Below are positions 23,033 through 35,367 of a DNA stretch of 64,000 bases, in pieces. The position numbers and the translations under genes are program-made. Source of the stretch: Hofstenia miamia (lineage: Eukaryota > Xenacoelomorpha > Acoela > Hofsteniidae); NCBI GenBank assembly GCA_900660155.1, contig CABFPE010000224.1, positions 1,007,830 to 1,071,829 on the forward strand, read 5' to 3'. Below the pieces are notes generated by a model. That model made no database searches. It saw nothing but the letters and a program-made list of their open reading frames with translations, and was not told where the DNA came from. The stretch's first letter is position 1. Every line of letters begins with the position of its first letter.

Positions 23033-25384
23033 CTTGCAAGTATTTAATGGCGTAATATACGCTCTTCTTCAGGAACTTAGCACGTGGACACCAATATCTT
23101 GATGATATATTTTGTTGTTTATTAACTAATAGGATTTCACATAAATAGAAATGTTTCAAACGTTTTCAATTGTATTCTATTAATTCGTTCACAGCTTTCA
23201 TAATAGCGACTGTCACATTGTTATTTAAAAGCGATAATTAACGACGCAATTGAATGTGTCAAGATATTCAATCAATAGTGCTAATAACTAATTGTCAAAG
23301 TCCTCCAGTAACTAATAACGCATAAGAAATAAATAAATATACCTCATATAATGCTACGAATAGCTTAGGATATTTCCAATTTATACTTTGTACATGTACG
23401 CATATCAAGAGTAATGTACAATTATTTTAATGTCACGAAATTGAAATATCAGTTAGCCGTTAATAATTTTTAAATTAACAACATTTCATGACTTTGTGAA
23501 TATGCTTCTCTTTATGTTCTAAACATCACTGGCCCTACAAAAGTCTATTAAGTTTTAAATCTGAACTGATTTGTATGCATAAATGCCGTGTTATTATTCT
23601 TATAAATACTAGTAAGAGATTTGAAATTAAGCAAACTAACTTTTAAAAATATGCAGCAGAGTAACTAATCAAAATATTTAATCTCGCATATACAAATTTG
23701 ATGAATGTGGGAATAGTATGAAATAATTCATTGAAAGAATTTTTAAATTTACAAAGTTTATTTTAGATAATCTACTTGTAAGATACATAAATTATATCTT
23801 AACTACTAAATCACTAACCAATAAAGTTTAATTACATTTCTCTCGAATGTTTACACATAAATTCAGAGAAATACATCGTCGGTTGTTTCAATCCAGTCTA
23901 CTATTAAATATTGCATATTGCTTGAAGTATAAGAGAAGAAATGTATTTGCGTCATCTGAATAAACCTGTTGATTTGAGAAAATTATTCGTTAATACTGAC
24001 ATACACTTTTAATTGTTGTCAAATTTACATAAGATAAGTGTAACATCAAAGCAATTCCTTTGCTGTCTAACATTCAAAACTACTAATACAAGTAAAAAGA
24101 AAAATTGTTCATGTGCAATTTAATGGTGTTGTCCAAAAATTGCTTCCTTCAGCTATTTTTGATAATTTTGTAAAAAAAATTGAATTCTTTTGCACAAAAT
24201 TGATTCCTTCTGTCAATATAACTATACATTGCTAGTCAATGATGTACTTAAAGCGTATTAAAAAAATCCACAGGTTATTCCTTTTAATGGTTTATAGTTT
24301 GTACGTTTTCAAAAATATTAGTGTAAAATAATATTGATTACCTTTCTTCTATTTTTATTATCATTACATTTAAGGGATATTTGAGAGGTGGAGATTAAAT
24401 ATACTTTTCTCGTGCAACCTATATGTGTTGATAGTGGCAAATTCGTTATACAATGTCAATGTTTACAATTTAAAATGAATTGGGAAGCTCGATTTTGAAA
24501 GCCAAGGCTTAATTGCTAGTATGCCTTTACACTCTTCAAAGTATACGTGCTGAATTGGGATTGAGAAATTACGTTTAGATGCAAGACAAACATTTCAAGT
24601 AAAAATATACCTTTCAAAGACAGAAATACATATGAAACGAGTGTTATCATACATTTAAAGAATACTTGATCATCTTTGATTGCTAAGAGTGTTTATTAAG
24701 GTTTGCAACATCATTTTCAGAATTTAGCATTAGAAACGTAATCTGTTAAATTTAAGTACACAATTTAAGTGAAGAGCGTCTGTATATATGTATTGATCGC
24801 TGTTGTAAGGTTTACTTTAGGAGCGCACTCCCGTTGATAAGAAATTGAGCAAATAGCCAAAGCCCATATCAAAATGAAACTAAAAGACAACTCTGTAAAC
24901 AGCTCACTGAACACTTCAATATCATCAATGATTATTATGTCTACTAACTGAATCGATTAAATTGAATTTCAATAGCAAATCCTGGAAGAATTTACAATTG
25001 GCCAATTAACGAAATTCCTTATTTCCTATTGGTTGCAATTTTCATAGTAAGGAATGATTTAATAGCTAGTGTATTAGTAAAAATCCTTTACTGAAATAAC
25101 ATGTTATTTGCACATTATAATGATTATATTCAATTACTAAATTCAATTTAATTTACTTAATATATATATATTTCAACATAAATTATATAAAAAATAATAA
25201 GAAATATATTTATCAAATTGATTCGTAGGTTTGCCAAGTTCTTTGAGAAAGCATAAAATAGCAAAAATCAGTAGGGCATTGGGATTTTGAGGATTCCATT
25301 GAGACGTTTTTCGATGGACCTGGGATGTAAGTGACGCGACACCAGGTGTGCGGCTGTGATGGTCACCAATAACCCGACTAACTT
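23033..25384. other. Non-coding DNA 3' of Nk2.1
   Basis: No gene or repeat family recognised. The 25290-25384 part is richer in G+C and may belong to the LINE tail that follows. Confidence 0.5.
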
Positions 25385-25560
25385 TTCAACAGACCGCCTC
25401 TAATCAAAATTCGCCATAGTTCAAGCTAGTAATTGTAACTGTTTTGTAAATATTTATTTTTATTTGTTTTTGTTTCTGTTATTTGTATTGTTTTTGACGC
25501 AATTTAGAGCTGCAAACAGTATTTTATATTGAAGAAAGCCACTCTAAATATAGATATTTC
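25385..25560 (+). mobile_element. LINE 3' UTR fragment, same family as the 7-8.4 kb element
   Basis: TCGCCATAGTTCAAGCTAGT...TTTTGTAAATATTTATTT here parallels TCGCCATAGCCCAAGTTAAC...TTTTATTTGTAAATATTCG at 8284-8330. Both continue into a T-rich stretch with TTGACGC. No coding part is present, as in strongly 5'-truncated LINE insertions. Confidence 0.5.
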
Positions 25561-26893
25561 ATTCCTTCCTTCCTTGAACTTCGTAGTAAACAAAAAATAC
25601 TGACAAATTTCATAAACTTTAGCTCTATATCCGTTACAAAATAAATATCTTTTATAATTTATCATAATCCAACTCTAATTCTAATTCTGATGCCGCAACC
25701 GTGAATTGGCGTGACATGACATCAGTGCGCGGCTTGCTTGGGTGCACCTCATGGAGGTTAGAACCAGTGGCACAATGTATCTTACTTGAAGATTAAAAGC
25801 GATAAATTTAGCTAAGAAAACAACATATTGGTTGCATACATTCAGTATTGTGAAAGATAGTGAAAATGCGATTAGACCACCATTAGAATATCCCAGGCGC
25901 ATTCTTACACACTCGAGGATCACATTTTTTCAAGTAAAAGTATTGCGACTATTTCATGATTGTTCATTGTTTTCATTCTTTTTGACGAAATACTACATAA
26001 AAAGACGTACATGCCTTTGTTAAGAACAAACTATGTCATTGAAAGTTTATAATTATTGTCAAATATGATTCTAATACCGCAATTGTCCCTTTATTATGTT
26101 TATTTCATCTATCATAGAACATATTAACACTACGTTGTATAACATAGCATATCACATTGTATTCATATTTCTGGTTCTCTAAAATCAGTTATTATTTATG
26201 TTAGAAGATATTCATAAAATAAAATTTTTTTATTTTCTTCTTTATTGTATTTGTAACAGGTAATATTGATTTGTAAATGTAAGTACAGGTACAGCTTCCA
26301 CTAATCGATTTCATTGTTATATAATACAGAAATTTTGATGTACAAAGCCTCTCTCCTCTTTGGCATTTCCATGTGAATACAGAGCTAGCCAATCAACTAC
26401 AAAACATATACAATTGTGTCTATTCGATTGCCTTTCCTTCACATAGTCTTCAGCTGACCAAGTCGTCGTGAGTTTTGTCTTTAAATTCTTTATATCCACT
26501 CTTCAAATGAATTACCCTCCACCATCCTTACTTTTTAATACAAATGAGCGAACTGACATTCATAACTCAAGCAACTCACAAGAACTGAACGATATCGCCG
26601 ATCCTTCATCCCTTCAATATTTCGTGAGATTAACAGCAATACTTACTTAATTAAATCTATAGTGTAGTCTATCATTTTTGTTTATATCTATTTGCTTGTT
26701 TTTGTAGGATATATATTTTTTTGCACTTTGCAGTGTTCGTCTCTGCCGAGGAAATAAAAGTCTCTCTCTAAAATGATATTATGCATATTAAATGAAAGCA
26801 TTCCATTATTATTATTATCTTTGTCTAGCATGTTGCCATCAGGATTCCGCCATTTCTATGAAATTCATATTACACGCATTATTTTTTACTTCA
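25561..26893. other. Non-coding DNA
   Basis: No gene recognised. Small open frames at 25.7-26.6 kb show no known motif. TTTGCACTTTGCAG...GAAATAAAAGTCTCTCTC near 26730-26775 could be the tail of another repeat. Confidence 0.4.
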
Positions 26894-29230
26894 TTAGAAA
26901 CATAAATATGTGTAATTACAAATTATCAATCTTGGCATTGCCTCTTTGAATGGCCAGTCCGAGACGTTGTCGCAGTAGACGAAGGCATTAGCCTCTCCAG
27001 CTTGTTCTTCGATACGACGAGAAAGATATTTCAGAAATAACCATGTTAACTCGCCAATTCCGCCAAAAGTCTCCACCGAAACCGATACAAAAGTGTAACA
27101 GTTTGGTAAATCACTGTAATGTTGGCGCTTAATTGTTTCTTTGAAATTTGCAACAGATGAACCTGGTTGCTTTCTGCGGGAAATGTGAGACTGCACAAGC
27201 CTATGTACGCATGTGAAATCTCAAGCAAGAGAGCGGCCAAGGTAACATAGTTACTCCATCAGGACGCCGACCATAATTGCAAACAGACCTGTAGGTTCCA
27301 GCGTTGAGGGAATTGCTGCACTGCGGAAAGATTCTCTGATAACGGCATTTCCGAGCTGATGGCGAGTGAATCTTGACTTGATCTTCATACATACAAGAGC
27401 ATGATGACTGAGCTGATCTGCTTCGATGCCACATACACATTTGTGTACAAAAGAGACGGGGGCACCAATGCAATGTGAAATGCTTAGTCGAAATTGCTCA
27501 TTTGTCATTGCCAGGCCTAAGTTGCTCTAAGGAAGAACATTGAGCCAATCACCAGATCCTGGAGCAAAACATCGCAAGATTCTGGCCTTTTCAAGGTCGT
27601 GAGTGTTGTCAACCACCTGCTGCTGTCTGTGACTGAAAATTAAATTAATCCATTTTTTCTGACGCAGACATTTGAGCAGTAAATCCGATTCGGGGTGTAT
27701 CAGATCTTGAAAGTGTTGCAAGGCAGAGTCCATGCTAGAAGGAGCATATTTGGGACCAACGAGAGATTGAACAAGGTCACTTTGTGGCAATCATCGAAGA
27801 TATGTAAGCAGGCATTGCCAGATCACAGGGAGTATGGATACCAAACCCTCCCAACTTTACAGGGAGCGATACCTGATCCCATGCTTCATCCATCAAAGCC
27901 ACATTTGTTATCTCTGCAAAAGCGTTCTGAATGAGATCTCCAAATTCAATGACGAGGTGAACGCTTTCAAATGTAGGAGAAGTTCTTAATGTGTACATCA
28001 GCTTGGGCATTGCAAAGCAATTTTTGAGCAAGAAGGGGGCTTGTTGTGAGGAAACACAATTGAGCTGAGAACACAAGTGTTTCAGGGATTCAAATTTTTT
28101 CATTAATGCACAGTCTAATGAGTGGCTGCCAAGCAGGGAACCAAGGAGCATGCACTCTTCAGGCGGGATATCACGAATACCAGACAGATATTCCGAAACT
28201 CTTGGAGGATTCGATATTTAGCCCAAATACAGTGATTTCACATTTATCAGTGTTAAGCAGGAAGCCGAGAGCAGAGGCTTGGTTCTTGAAGGCGATCAGA
28301 TCTTTCAGAGTCACCTCCAAGTGATCACCATCAGATACATCAGCAAGATACCCAACTTTGAAGCAAGACTCAATGTTATTCAAAGTGAGTGGATGGATAG
28401 ACAGAAACCAAATGGAGCTTTGGGTCTCCCTGTTGGAAACCTTCGCAAGAACCTATGGTGTATCTGCCATAGACAAGAAAACTTGGATCATTGTAGCACA
28501 TGTGAAAGAACGGATACAATTCGGCGTGTTCGAGTGGATGGCATGTGGTATTTTGTCTCTTCTCAAAGTGTTAAAGGCGTTGCTGAAGTCTAACTTAAGA
28601 AAAACGTCGTCGTCTTTCACGTTATCGATGTAGTGTCTGGAGGCGTGCGCCGCTGCTTCAGCACAATTTGCGGTACCAGAACCCAGCTGACTAGGTCGGA
28701 AATAGTCGCCATTCTCCTTGAGAGAATTTTCGATGAGTATTTGGCTGGTAATCTCCACAGCGTTTCTCCAACAGTGATATGAAGAATTTCTCCAACTTTC
28801 TTTGTGAAAGCAAATAGAAGATGGGACACGTCTGGAGAGATTTAGGTTGGTGATTACTGTCAGAGATATCAGGGCTCTGGATCCTGCTTCGTCTGTGGAT
28901 TTGGAAACAATGTTCTTCAGACGCTGGGTGCGCAGGCATGAAGGGCGATATTTGAAGAGGATGCAAATCCTAAGAGTTCGGGAAAATAGCATTTTCGGGA
29001 GATGCCGGTGAGTGTTTTATTGAAAGCTTCTTCAAGGTCTCAGAGTTTGGAGGCTCAAGGTCATCAGAGGAAGAAATGATATGAACAGCGCCTCGAATGT
29101 CTCCCTCGTCTATTTTCAATGAAATGAGATCTGACTTGGAGTTCAGTTTCTTACTCTACATGTTTTTGCGAGGTTTGACGTAGGATTCATGGTATCCAGC
29201 TCATTGTCTTCTAGGTGGAGGAAATTGGCT
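26894..29230 (-). mobile_element. Non-LTR retrotransposon with restriction-like endonuclease (R2/R4-type), broken
   Basis: Read from 29.2 kb downward: a pre-RT block (SLKIDEGDIRGAVHIISSSD, about 29.1 kb), then RT with LGSGTANCAEAAAHASRHY, FLKLDFSNAFNTLRRDKI (motif A), FQQGDPKAPFGFCLSIHPL (motif B) and GYLADVSDGDH, where the catalytic YxDD has become YLAD. A thumb/linker follows (LLKNCFAMPKLMYTLRTSP; LPVKLGGFGIHTPCDLAMPA). The C-terminus has CVCG...HHALVC...RH (a CCHC-type knuckle) and then LEPTGL...GRRPDGVTMLPW, which fits the E...PD core of the restriction-like nuclease of R2-superfamily LINEs. Coding is split over several frames with stops, the N-terminal DNA-binding part is absent, and the element is dead. 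I recognise the domain order from a repeated animal family but cannot fix the clade. Confidence 0.75.
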
Positions 29231-29959
29231 ATTCGCTGTCATATTACGTTTTTTATGAAAACCATAACAAGTAATTTGCATACAAAAACATCAGCTAATA
29301 AGAGATGTCTTGTCATATCAATTATGAATCATGAATCTGAAGAATTCACAGTTTTAAGAATTACATTCAATAAGTTAATATTCAAATTCGTTTATTCTAT
29401 GAAAAGTTTTTGATGGTCAATTAGATGCGCTTCTAAAACTGGATTTATAAATGAATAAAAATTTTTCAATTTTCACTGCAAATTGAAATTTGGAACAAAA
29501 CTTTGAATTGAAAGTTCAGATTGGGTTTCAAGCGTTCTACTGAAGGAATCCTTGCTATCAATAAGAACATTTATTATACGGATAAAGTGATAATGCTCAG
29601 TTCTAAATGCCGGTGATATGATAAAAAATTTAAACACAATAAACATGTAACAATACCTAAAACAACTTTGATAAAGAAATATAGTCAATTTTGCTAATTA
29701 TTCACGTATGTTATTGGCATGTACTGAAAAAAATCATAAAATTCATCAAACATTATTTGAAACTCTTGATATGGAAAAGGTATTCGTTTACACTGCTCAT
29801 TGTTCAAGCGGGCATTATACGCTTGAGATCGTCATCTTGTTATCAATTGCATATTGATATTTTCAAATGCACGAGTGCAAGTAATATATCATGTTTATAA
29901 TCACATGCGTGTCAAATTTAGATAGAAACCACTAATTATGATGATTGTAAAAGCTGTTA
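29231..29959. other. Non-coding DNA
   Basis: Nothing recognisable beyond short chance open frames. Confidence 0.5.
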
Positions 29960-30320
29960 AATTTTTGACCAAGCCGCTGTTTGAGCGACGCACTAAGTGA
30001 TCATACGCACGAGGTATGGCCAATAATCAAACACTCCGTAAGGCACTTGAGCATACGTGGCTACTGACGCGTTAAACGTTAATGCATGGCCCCTTACTTT
30101 TGATTGCATTCAATTAGTCTGACAAAAGATGTAAGTGTTGAGACAATTGCCGTTCACTGCGGGTTGTGCAAACTCATTAGAAAGCCAGTAGGAGGCCGTG
30201 CATTTGTATGCCAGTCTGTGTTTCCAACGTGGTTAAACATTGCGGCCTACTTGAGTGCTATATCACCATTAACTTGACTACTCATGACGTCCTATGAACG
30301 TACAATTACGTGAAACTTAC
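29960..30320. promoter_or_regulatory. Candidate regulatory element 7 kb 3' of Nk2.1
   Basis: A sharply G+C- and CpG-richer island with no ORF, in AT-rich surroundings. NK2-type cores are frequent: CTAAGTGATC near 29993, GCACTTGA (30043-30050), TAAGTGTTGAG near 30132 and CTACTTGAGTG near 30248. AACGTTAATGC and CAATTAG give homeodomain-type ATTA cores. It could be a conserved non-coding element. This rests on composition and motif content alone. Confidence 0.35.
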
Positions 30321-33300
30321 TAGTCATTTATTATTTAAAAAATGTCAGTCAAATGTAACGGGTGTTAAATGATCATACTTCACAATATGATCAATTCTTA
30401 CAATCCTGCATCTAATTTTTCAATATTCCTTGCTTACCTAACCATAAATGAAATTCAATTTTTGGGAAATTTTCAAGAATGTTGTATTGAAAAAAGGCAA
30501 AATTGTTGACTTTATTATACAAAATTATTTATTCATTATTATAATGAAGTTCTGTTTTCACGTATCTAGGAATTGTTGAAGGTTAGAGAAATATATCAAC
30601 TCAGAATAATATAGATTGCACTCGAAATTTGATAGAATTGATTATTGCATGTGTTTGGAAATGTTTACCAATACCCTAAAGCGAGGCTACATATATATAA
30701 AAAACTGGATGAACTCCTGCACAAAACGCAGTTGAAATGAGAATCTGCTTTGAATTCAATTCTGAACCGCCCATTAGGGAAAACGGTATCTCAAACTTGA
30801 TTGAATTATATTCATTCCTTCCAGAGGTATGTCAAAATAACACCTTGCTCACTTACTCATATCATGGCTCTCATATTTGAGCCGTGCGAATTCATATATC
30901 AGTTTCTTGACTCCTCACACAATGAGGCTTACGGAATTCTCGTTGAGAGCTTTAAGTGGCTATAAACATAAATATTAGTGTGTTGAGGGTATAATAAGGA
31001 CAATTTCATAGCAAAATGACGCAAATCATAAAAAAATGTTCATTCCCCAGGTCGTATTGAGGGAATGTTTCATGGAATTTTGTGCATGGAATCAGTGGTG
31101 TAACAAAGGGAATGTCTCTGTTGGGTTTTCAGCATTGATTGTGATTAAAAAATTCAAAATACCCTCAAGTTTGGTTTGTATCGCACCAAGCACAGCCAAC
31201 TTTAAGTTGGCTATGCACCGATGAAAATGTTCAAGCTCTCCCGGTGTAATTGTACAGACAAATGAATATGTCAGCTGCATAAATGCCTAAAAAAGACTTA
31301 AAAATAAAAAGTGATACAGAACAGTCAATAATTACTTCTGACAAAGAAAAAGTTTGTAAATGTCACTTTTTTCAATTTTCAACAGATGGTTGGTGGCCAC
31401 TACTTCAAAGCATGTACGGCAGCAAATGCAATGGAAAGTCAGAGAAAATCAAAATTGTGATTTTAACCTTAAAATCATTGGGGGTTTTGAAAATTATTCA
31501 TAATCATATACATTATTAAAAACTTATAGCTCAAAAACTATTAACACTATGCCTTCGGCCCCACGATCTCTGGCTATGCACACGGCACGCCTCAATGTGT
31601 TTGGGATATCTTTGCACATATCAAGAAACACTCAAAGTTCTTAGTTGCTTATATGGGCTCAAAACTTTATAAATCCATGAACATAGGGTATGGAGGAAAT
31701 TTAAATCTTTTTCAAAAATACGAAATTTTCCAAGAAAAATTGTTAATCCTTTGAACAACTTCAGTGATAGCAACACGCTTTATAGAAATTTTCAACTTTG
31801 CATTAAAGCATGTTCTCCAATAGACCTGCAAATGCCTCGCGATTTTCAAATTTGCCAATAAGTTTGGAGGAGATTATTTTTAAGTGTGGAAAAAACGATT
31901 CGTACTTTAAAATGGAATGGACTATAGGCAGTTTAAGGTTAAACAACTTTAAGTGTTAATTTTCATAAAAATGAAACAAAGAAATTGCTTGTTATGAAAT
32001 TATAATGCAATGAATAAATTTAATTTTCGTTCAAAGTAACCCAAAATCTAAACAACCTATTAAAACCGTCTGTTAACATTCCACGAGAATGTAACTTATT
32101 CCATTGAAATAACATTTTTACCCAAATAATTTACATTTTTCTTTCTTACTTAAAACTGAACTATTTGTTCAGTTTAAGAGATGGATTGCCGCAAAATGTT
32201 TAGAAAAGCTAGCAATGTTAACGAGCTACAGTTTAGCATCTTACGACTAAAGAAAGTGAAGATAATTTTAATAATAGAAATTATACAATAACAACAATGA
32301 TGATTAATAGAGAAGAATTTCTTTAATGAGAGACAATCAAAGACCACTAATTGATTCCCAAGAACGTAAAAAGAAATTTATACTTAAGTATCACTCAAAA
32401 TCGAGAGAATTTTCGTAACTAATTGAAATAAATTAATACTCTTAACAATTATTAGGATTTTTACACTTTAATTATTGCATGCATAAGATAGACACACAAG
32501 TCTAACTCACTTGTATGCATGACAATGACACGTACACACGGAAAGACGAAATTTCGACTCACAAAAATGAACATAAAACTGAAACTAGGCTGGGTAAAAA
32601 TATGTTCAAATGAGTCTATTAATTTCGTCTGACAAGAAGAGTTCTACGAATAATTTCGGTCATTTACATTGTAAGTCTAGAGTATCAAACCCAAGTTAAG
32701 TTAACCTAATTCAAATATTTGTTTTAAGCCAATTTTATACTTATCTACTTTAATCACAATTACCTCTTAGGCACAAAACAATGAAAAAATCCAACAAAAA
32801 TTACTGAATACACATGCTTGCACGTTTCCTGTGCAAATTTCAAAACCTTGAAAAATGTTTGACACATTAGAGAAAAATATTGATTTAATCATTTTATTTT
32901 GGCGTATCCAGGATTGTCTACAGAGCGAAGTCCAATAATATATTACCATTGTTAGGGGCCAAATTATAACTACGCAACAATCACTCATTCTTAAATTTTT
33001 GCCAATGAAGATGAGCATGTACATGAAAATACTTAACCATTGCTTTTTACAATAAGAAAGCAAGTAATTTCTTAATTTTATTAAATATTGTATTGAGAAC
33101 AATGTTGTGGGTAACGGAATATTTGAAATTAACCATCAGATGACAATTGGGTCTATTGGACGCTAGAGTTAATACTTAAACTTTTTTCCAATTAACAAAT
33201 ATAATGAATTTAAACAAGCTCATAGAAAAATTTTATTTTTTATATATAGTTTTAAGAAATATACTAAAAATTTGAATATCGAAAAAGGTTTTTGCACTAT

Positions 33301-34933
33301 AAATAGTTAGTTGAATTTTCTTATTTCTCATTTGAGAGTTAATATATTATTGTGCTTGGTTTAATTTTTGTCGCATTTAATGATAGCCTTACTTTCATAA
33401 GCCTTATATCTACTTATTATAAGGCTTAGGAAAAATAATAAGAACTATTTGCTTCCATGCATAAAAGTGTCGAAAAACTTTGCTAATTAGCTCTTAAAAA
33501 AGTGTATTCAAATCTTCAATAAATATTTAATGCATTTTGATTAAACACTTAAATCATTGAATATTTAAAAAATAAAAAACTAAATGGTTTTAAACATTTC
33601 TGTCGCGCTTTTTTTAAACGTCATCATTCGTTGCCTAAAAGAACATCTTTATTAAAAACGCTTTCTGACTGAAGTATTTAGTGACTCATTGTAGCTAGAT
33701 TTGGTAATCACAATCGCTAGAAATTTCTCACGTATATTTCAGATAATTTAGAAACTTTACACTTAATCAAGGTTTCACCTATGCGAAATTGAGTAGAAAA
33801 TAGAATAGAATTCAAAAATCAGTTTAAATTTCATTGCGACATTATTAAATAAACTATACACAACCATAAATACTTATAAGCTATTAAGACATTTTATTCT
33901 CAAATTACATATGTACATATATGGTAACCATACTAAAAAGTGACATTTCCTTTAATACATTTTACGAAAAATATGTTAGAGGTAAGAATATAATGGAAAA
34001 CTTATCTGATCATAATTACTTGTCACTTTATTTAATTCTTGGTGCACTGACCTACTTCTAACCTAAACTTCTTAATTGTAGTTGATTGCTAAATCTACTT
34101 GATAGTGGTAATGATCTAAGACCGAAATTTATATAATTGGGCCAATCGTATTGATAACGTACTTGGGAAAAATTAGCAATCCTATAAAATTAAATGAGGC
34201 TTAGAATATATTGAAATTGTTAATTTATTATCTGGTATGTAGCAGCCAAAAAATGAAATATGGTCTTCAAAATAATGCTATTACCATTTTAGTAAGAAAT
34301 TTATTATTTTCCTTTTGTAGTTGATTCAATGGATGCAGAAATTTGAACAATAAATATCAAACAATCCATAAGCTGTTTCTCAAGTTGCTTAAGCTCAATT
34401 TTCCCTATGATGACAAATCTCTCTGTAGGTTACTATATCATGGTAATGTAGTCGGTTGGCTGTTTGTTCTAACGGCTTGAAGTTTGCAACAATACCCATT
34501 GGGTCAGCCGTTGTGATAAGCATGCATTGATGTAAGTGATCAGGATGCCTACAACCAGGCTGATAGGGTAAGGGGCTTACAGTTGCAAACATCTATTCCG
34601 ATATTCACCAATGTTTTGAATGTTGCAATATCAGTAGATCTCATTGTGAATATCGATGGGTACGTGGAACTTGCCATTTGGCATTGTTTGATTTTGTTCT
34701 TCATTTTAGCTGCTGCACAATGACTTTGGCTTTGCAAATAGTCTACCATGTTTCGAAGTTTCCTTTGAGTATCGCATCTAACTTACTGTGCCATGCATTA
34801 GACCATTAGCAGAGTAACACTGTGCTTCATTTACATATTCTAGACACACTTCACGCCAAATAATCTGACATGATTTCTTGAGTGAGTCACTGTTATCCAT
34901 GTAAAAACTAAATACCATTATCTGTCTTCTTTG
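30321..34933. other. Non-coding DNA with repeat scraps
   Basis: CAGTGGTGTAACAAAGGG at 31093-31110 looks like a hAT-type terminus, but no partner end or 8-bp duplication was found. A 19-base hairpin (AGCCAACTT/AAGTTGGCT) lies at 31194-31212. TATATATAAAAAA near 30690 resembles a TATA box but no gene follows. On the - strand, 34395-34749 has two overlapping open frames without any known motif. Confidence 0.4.
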
Positions 34934-34940
34934 ATATTAG

Positions 34941-35101
34941 GGCAGGATTCAATCTGTAGCTTTACACCAGTGAATGTTGAACTGATAGCTGATGTGGCAG
35001 TTAACATTGAACAGATAGCTGAGGTCACTGCTGACATTGAACTGATAGCTGAGGTCACATTGGAATTTGAAGTGAAAGCTGAGTTGACAATTGAAAAGTG
35101 A
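34941..35101 (+). CDS. Candidate 3'-terminal exon of an unknown gene, built from a 10-residue repeat
   Basis: I do not recognise this protein. A good acceptor (TCTTCTTTGATATTAG, to 34940) is followed by an open frame from 34934 to a TGA at 35099-35101. Four perfect-length 30-nt units (34973-35002, 35003-35032, 35033-35062, 35063-35092) encode NVELIADVAV, NIEQIAEVTA, DIELIAEVTL and EFEVKAELTI, then EK and the stop. AATAAA follows at 35135-35140, only 34 nt downstream. The heptad-like hydrophobics with many acidic residues could form an amphipathic strand or helix. No upstream exon was found. It could instead be a non-coding minisatellite that happens to be open, and the other strand is open over part of it too. 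Confidence 0.35.
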
Positions 35102-35134
35102 CATCTGTTTCTATTTCATCTCCATCCATTGCTA

Positions 35135-35140
35135 AATAAA
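35135..35140 (+). terminator. AATAAA after the repeat-built candidate exon
   Basis: A perfect hexamer 34 nt past the TGA at 35099-35101. The combination of acceptor, open frame, stop and AATAAA is what makes the exon plausible; the hexamer alone is common in DNA this rich in A+T. Confidence 0.3.
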
Positions 35141-35275
35141 AGTAACACAACAATTTAAAACATTTTTAAGACAACAAAAAAAGAAGAATTGCATATCATC
35201 ATTAAATGTATTGAGGCCATACTTATTAGAAGGAGTTTCAGAATATAATGGAAAACTAGTCCTGTTAATGCATTA

Positions 35276-35367
35276 GGTTAAAACCGGTTAATCTGCAAGA
35301 GGCGGCTAATCAGGTTAAAATCCGGTTAATCTGCAAGAGGCGGCTAATCAGGTTAAAATCCGGTTAA
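35276..35367. repeat. 38-bp minisatellite, 2.4 copies
   Basis: Units run 35276-35312 (37 bp, one base short), 35313-35350 (38 bp) and a partial from 35351. The unit begins GGTTAAAATCCGGTTAATC and contains GCAAGAGGCGGCTAATCA. The two full copies differ only around the AAAACC/AAAATCC step, so the array is young. Each unit carries two GGTTAA motifs. Confidence 0.85.

Noticed and set aside
30680-30760. TATATATAAAAAA as a core promoter
   Set aside because: No gene follows and such runs are common in this AT-rich sequence.
31093-31110. hAT-like terminus CAGTGGTGTAACAAAGGG
   Set aside because: No matching second end and no 8-bp duplication found, so I did not call an element.
32767-33102. 111-codon - strand frame
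   Set aside because: Ile/Phe/Trp/Cys-rich with no domain or splice context; looks like a chance frame in AT-rich DNA.
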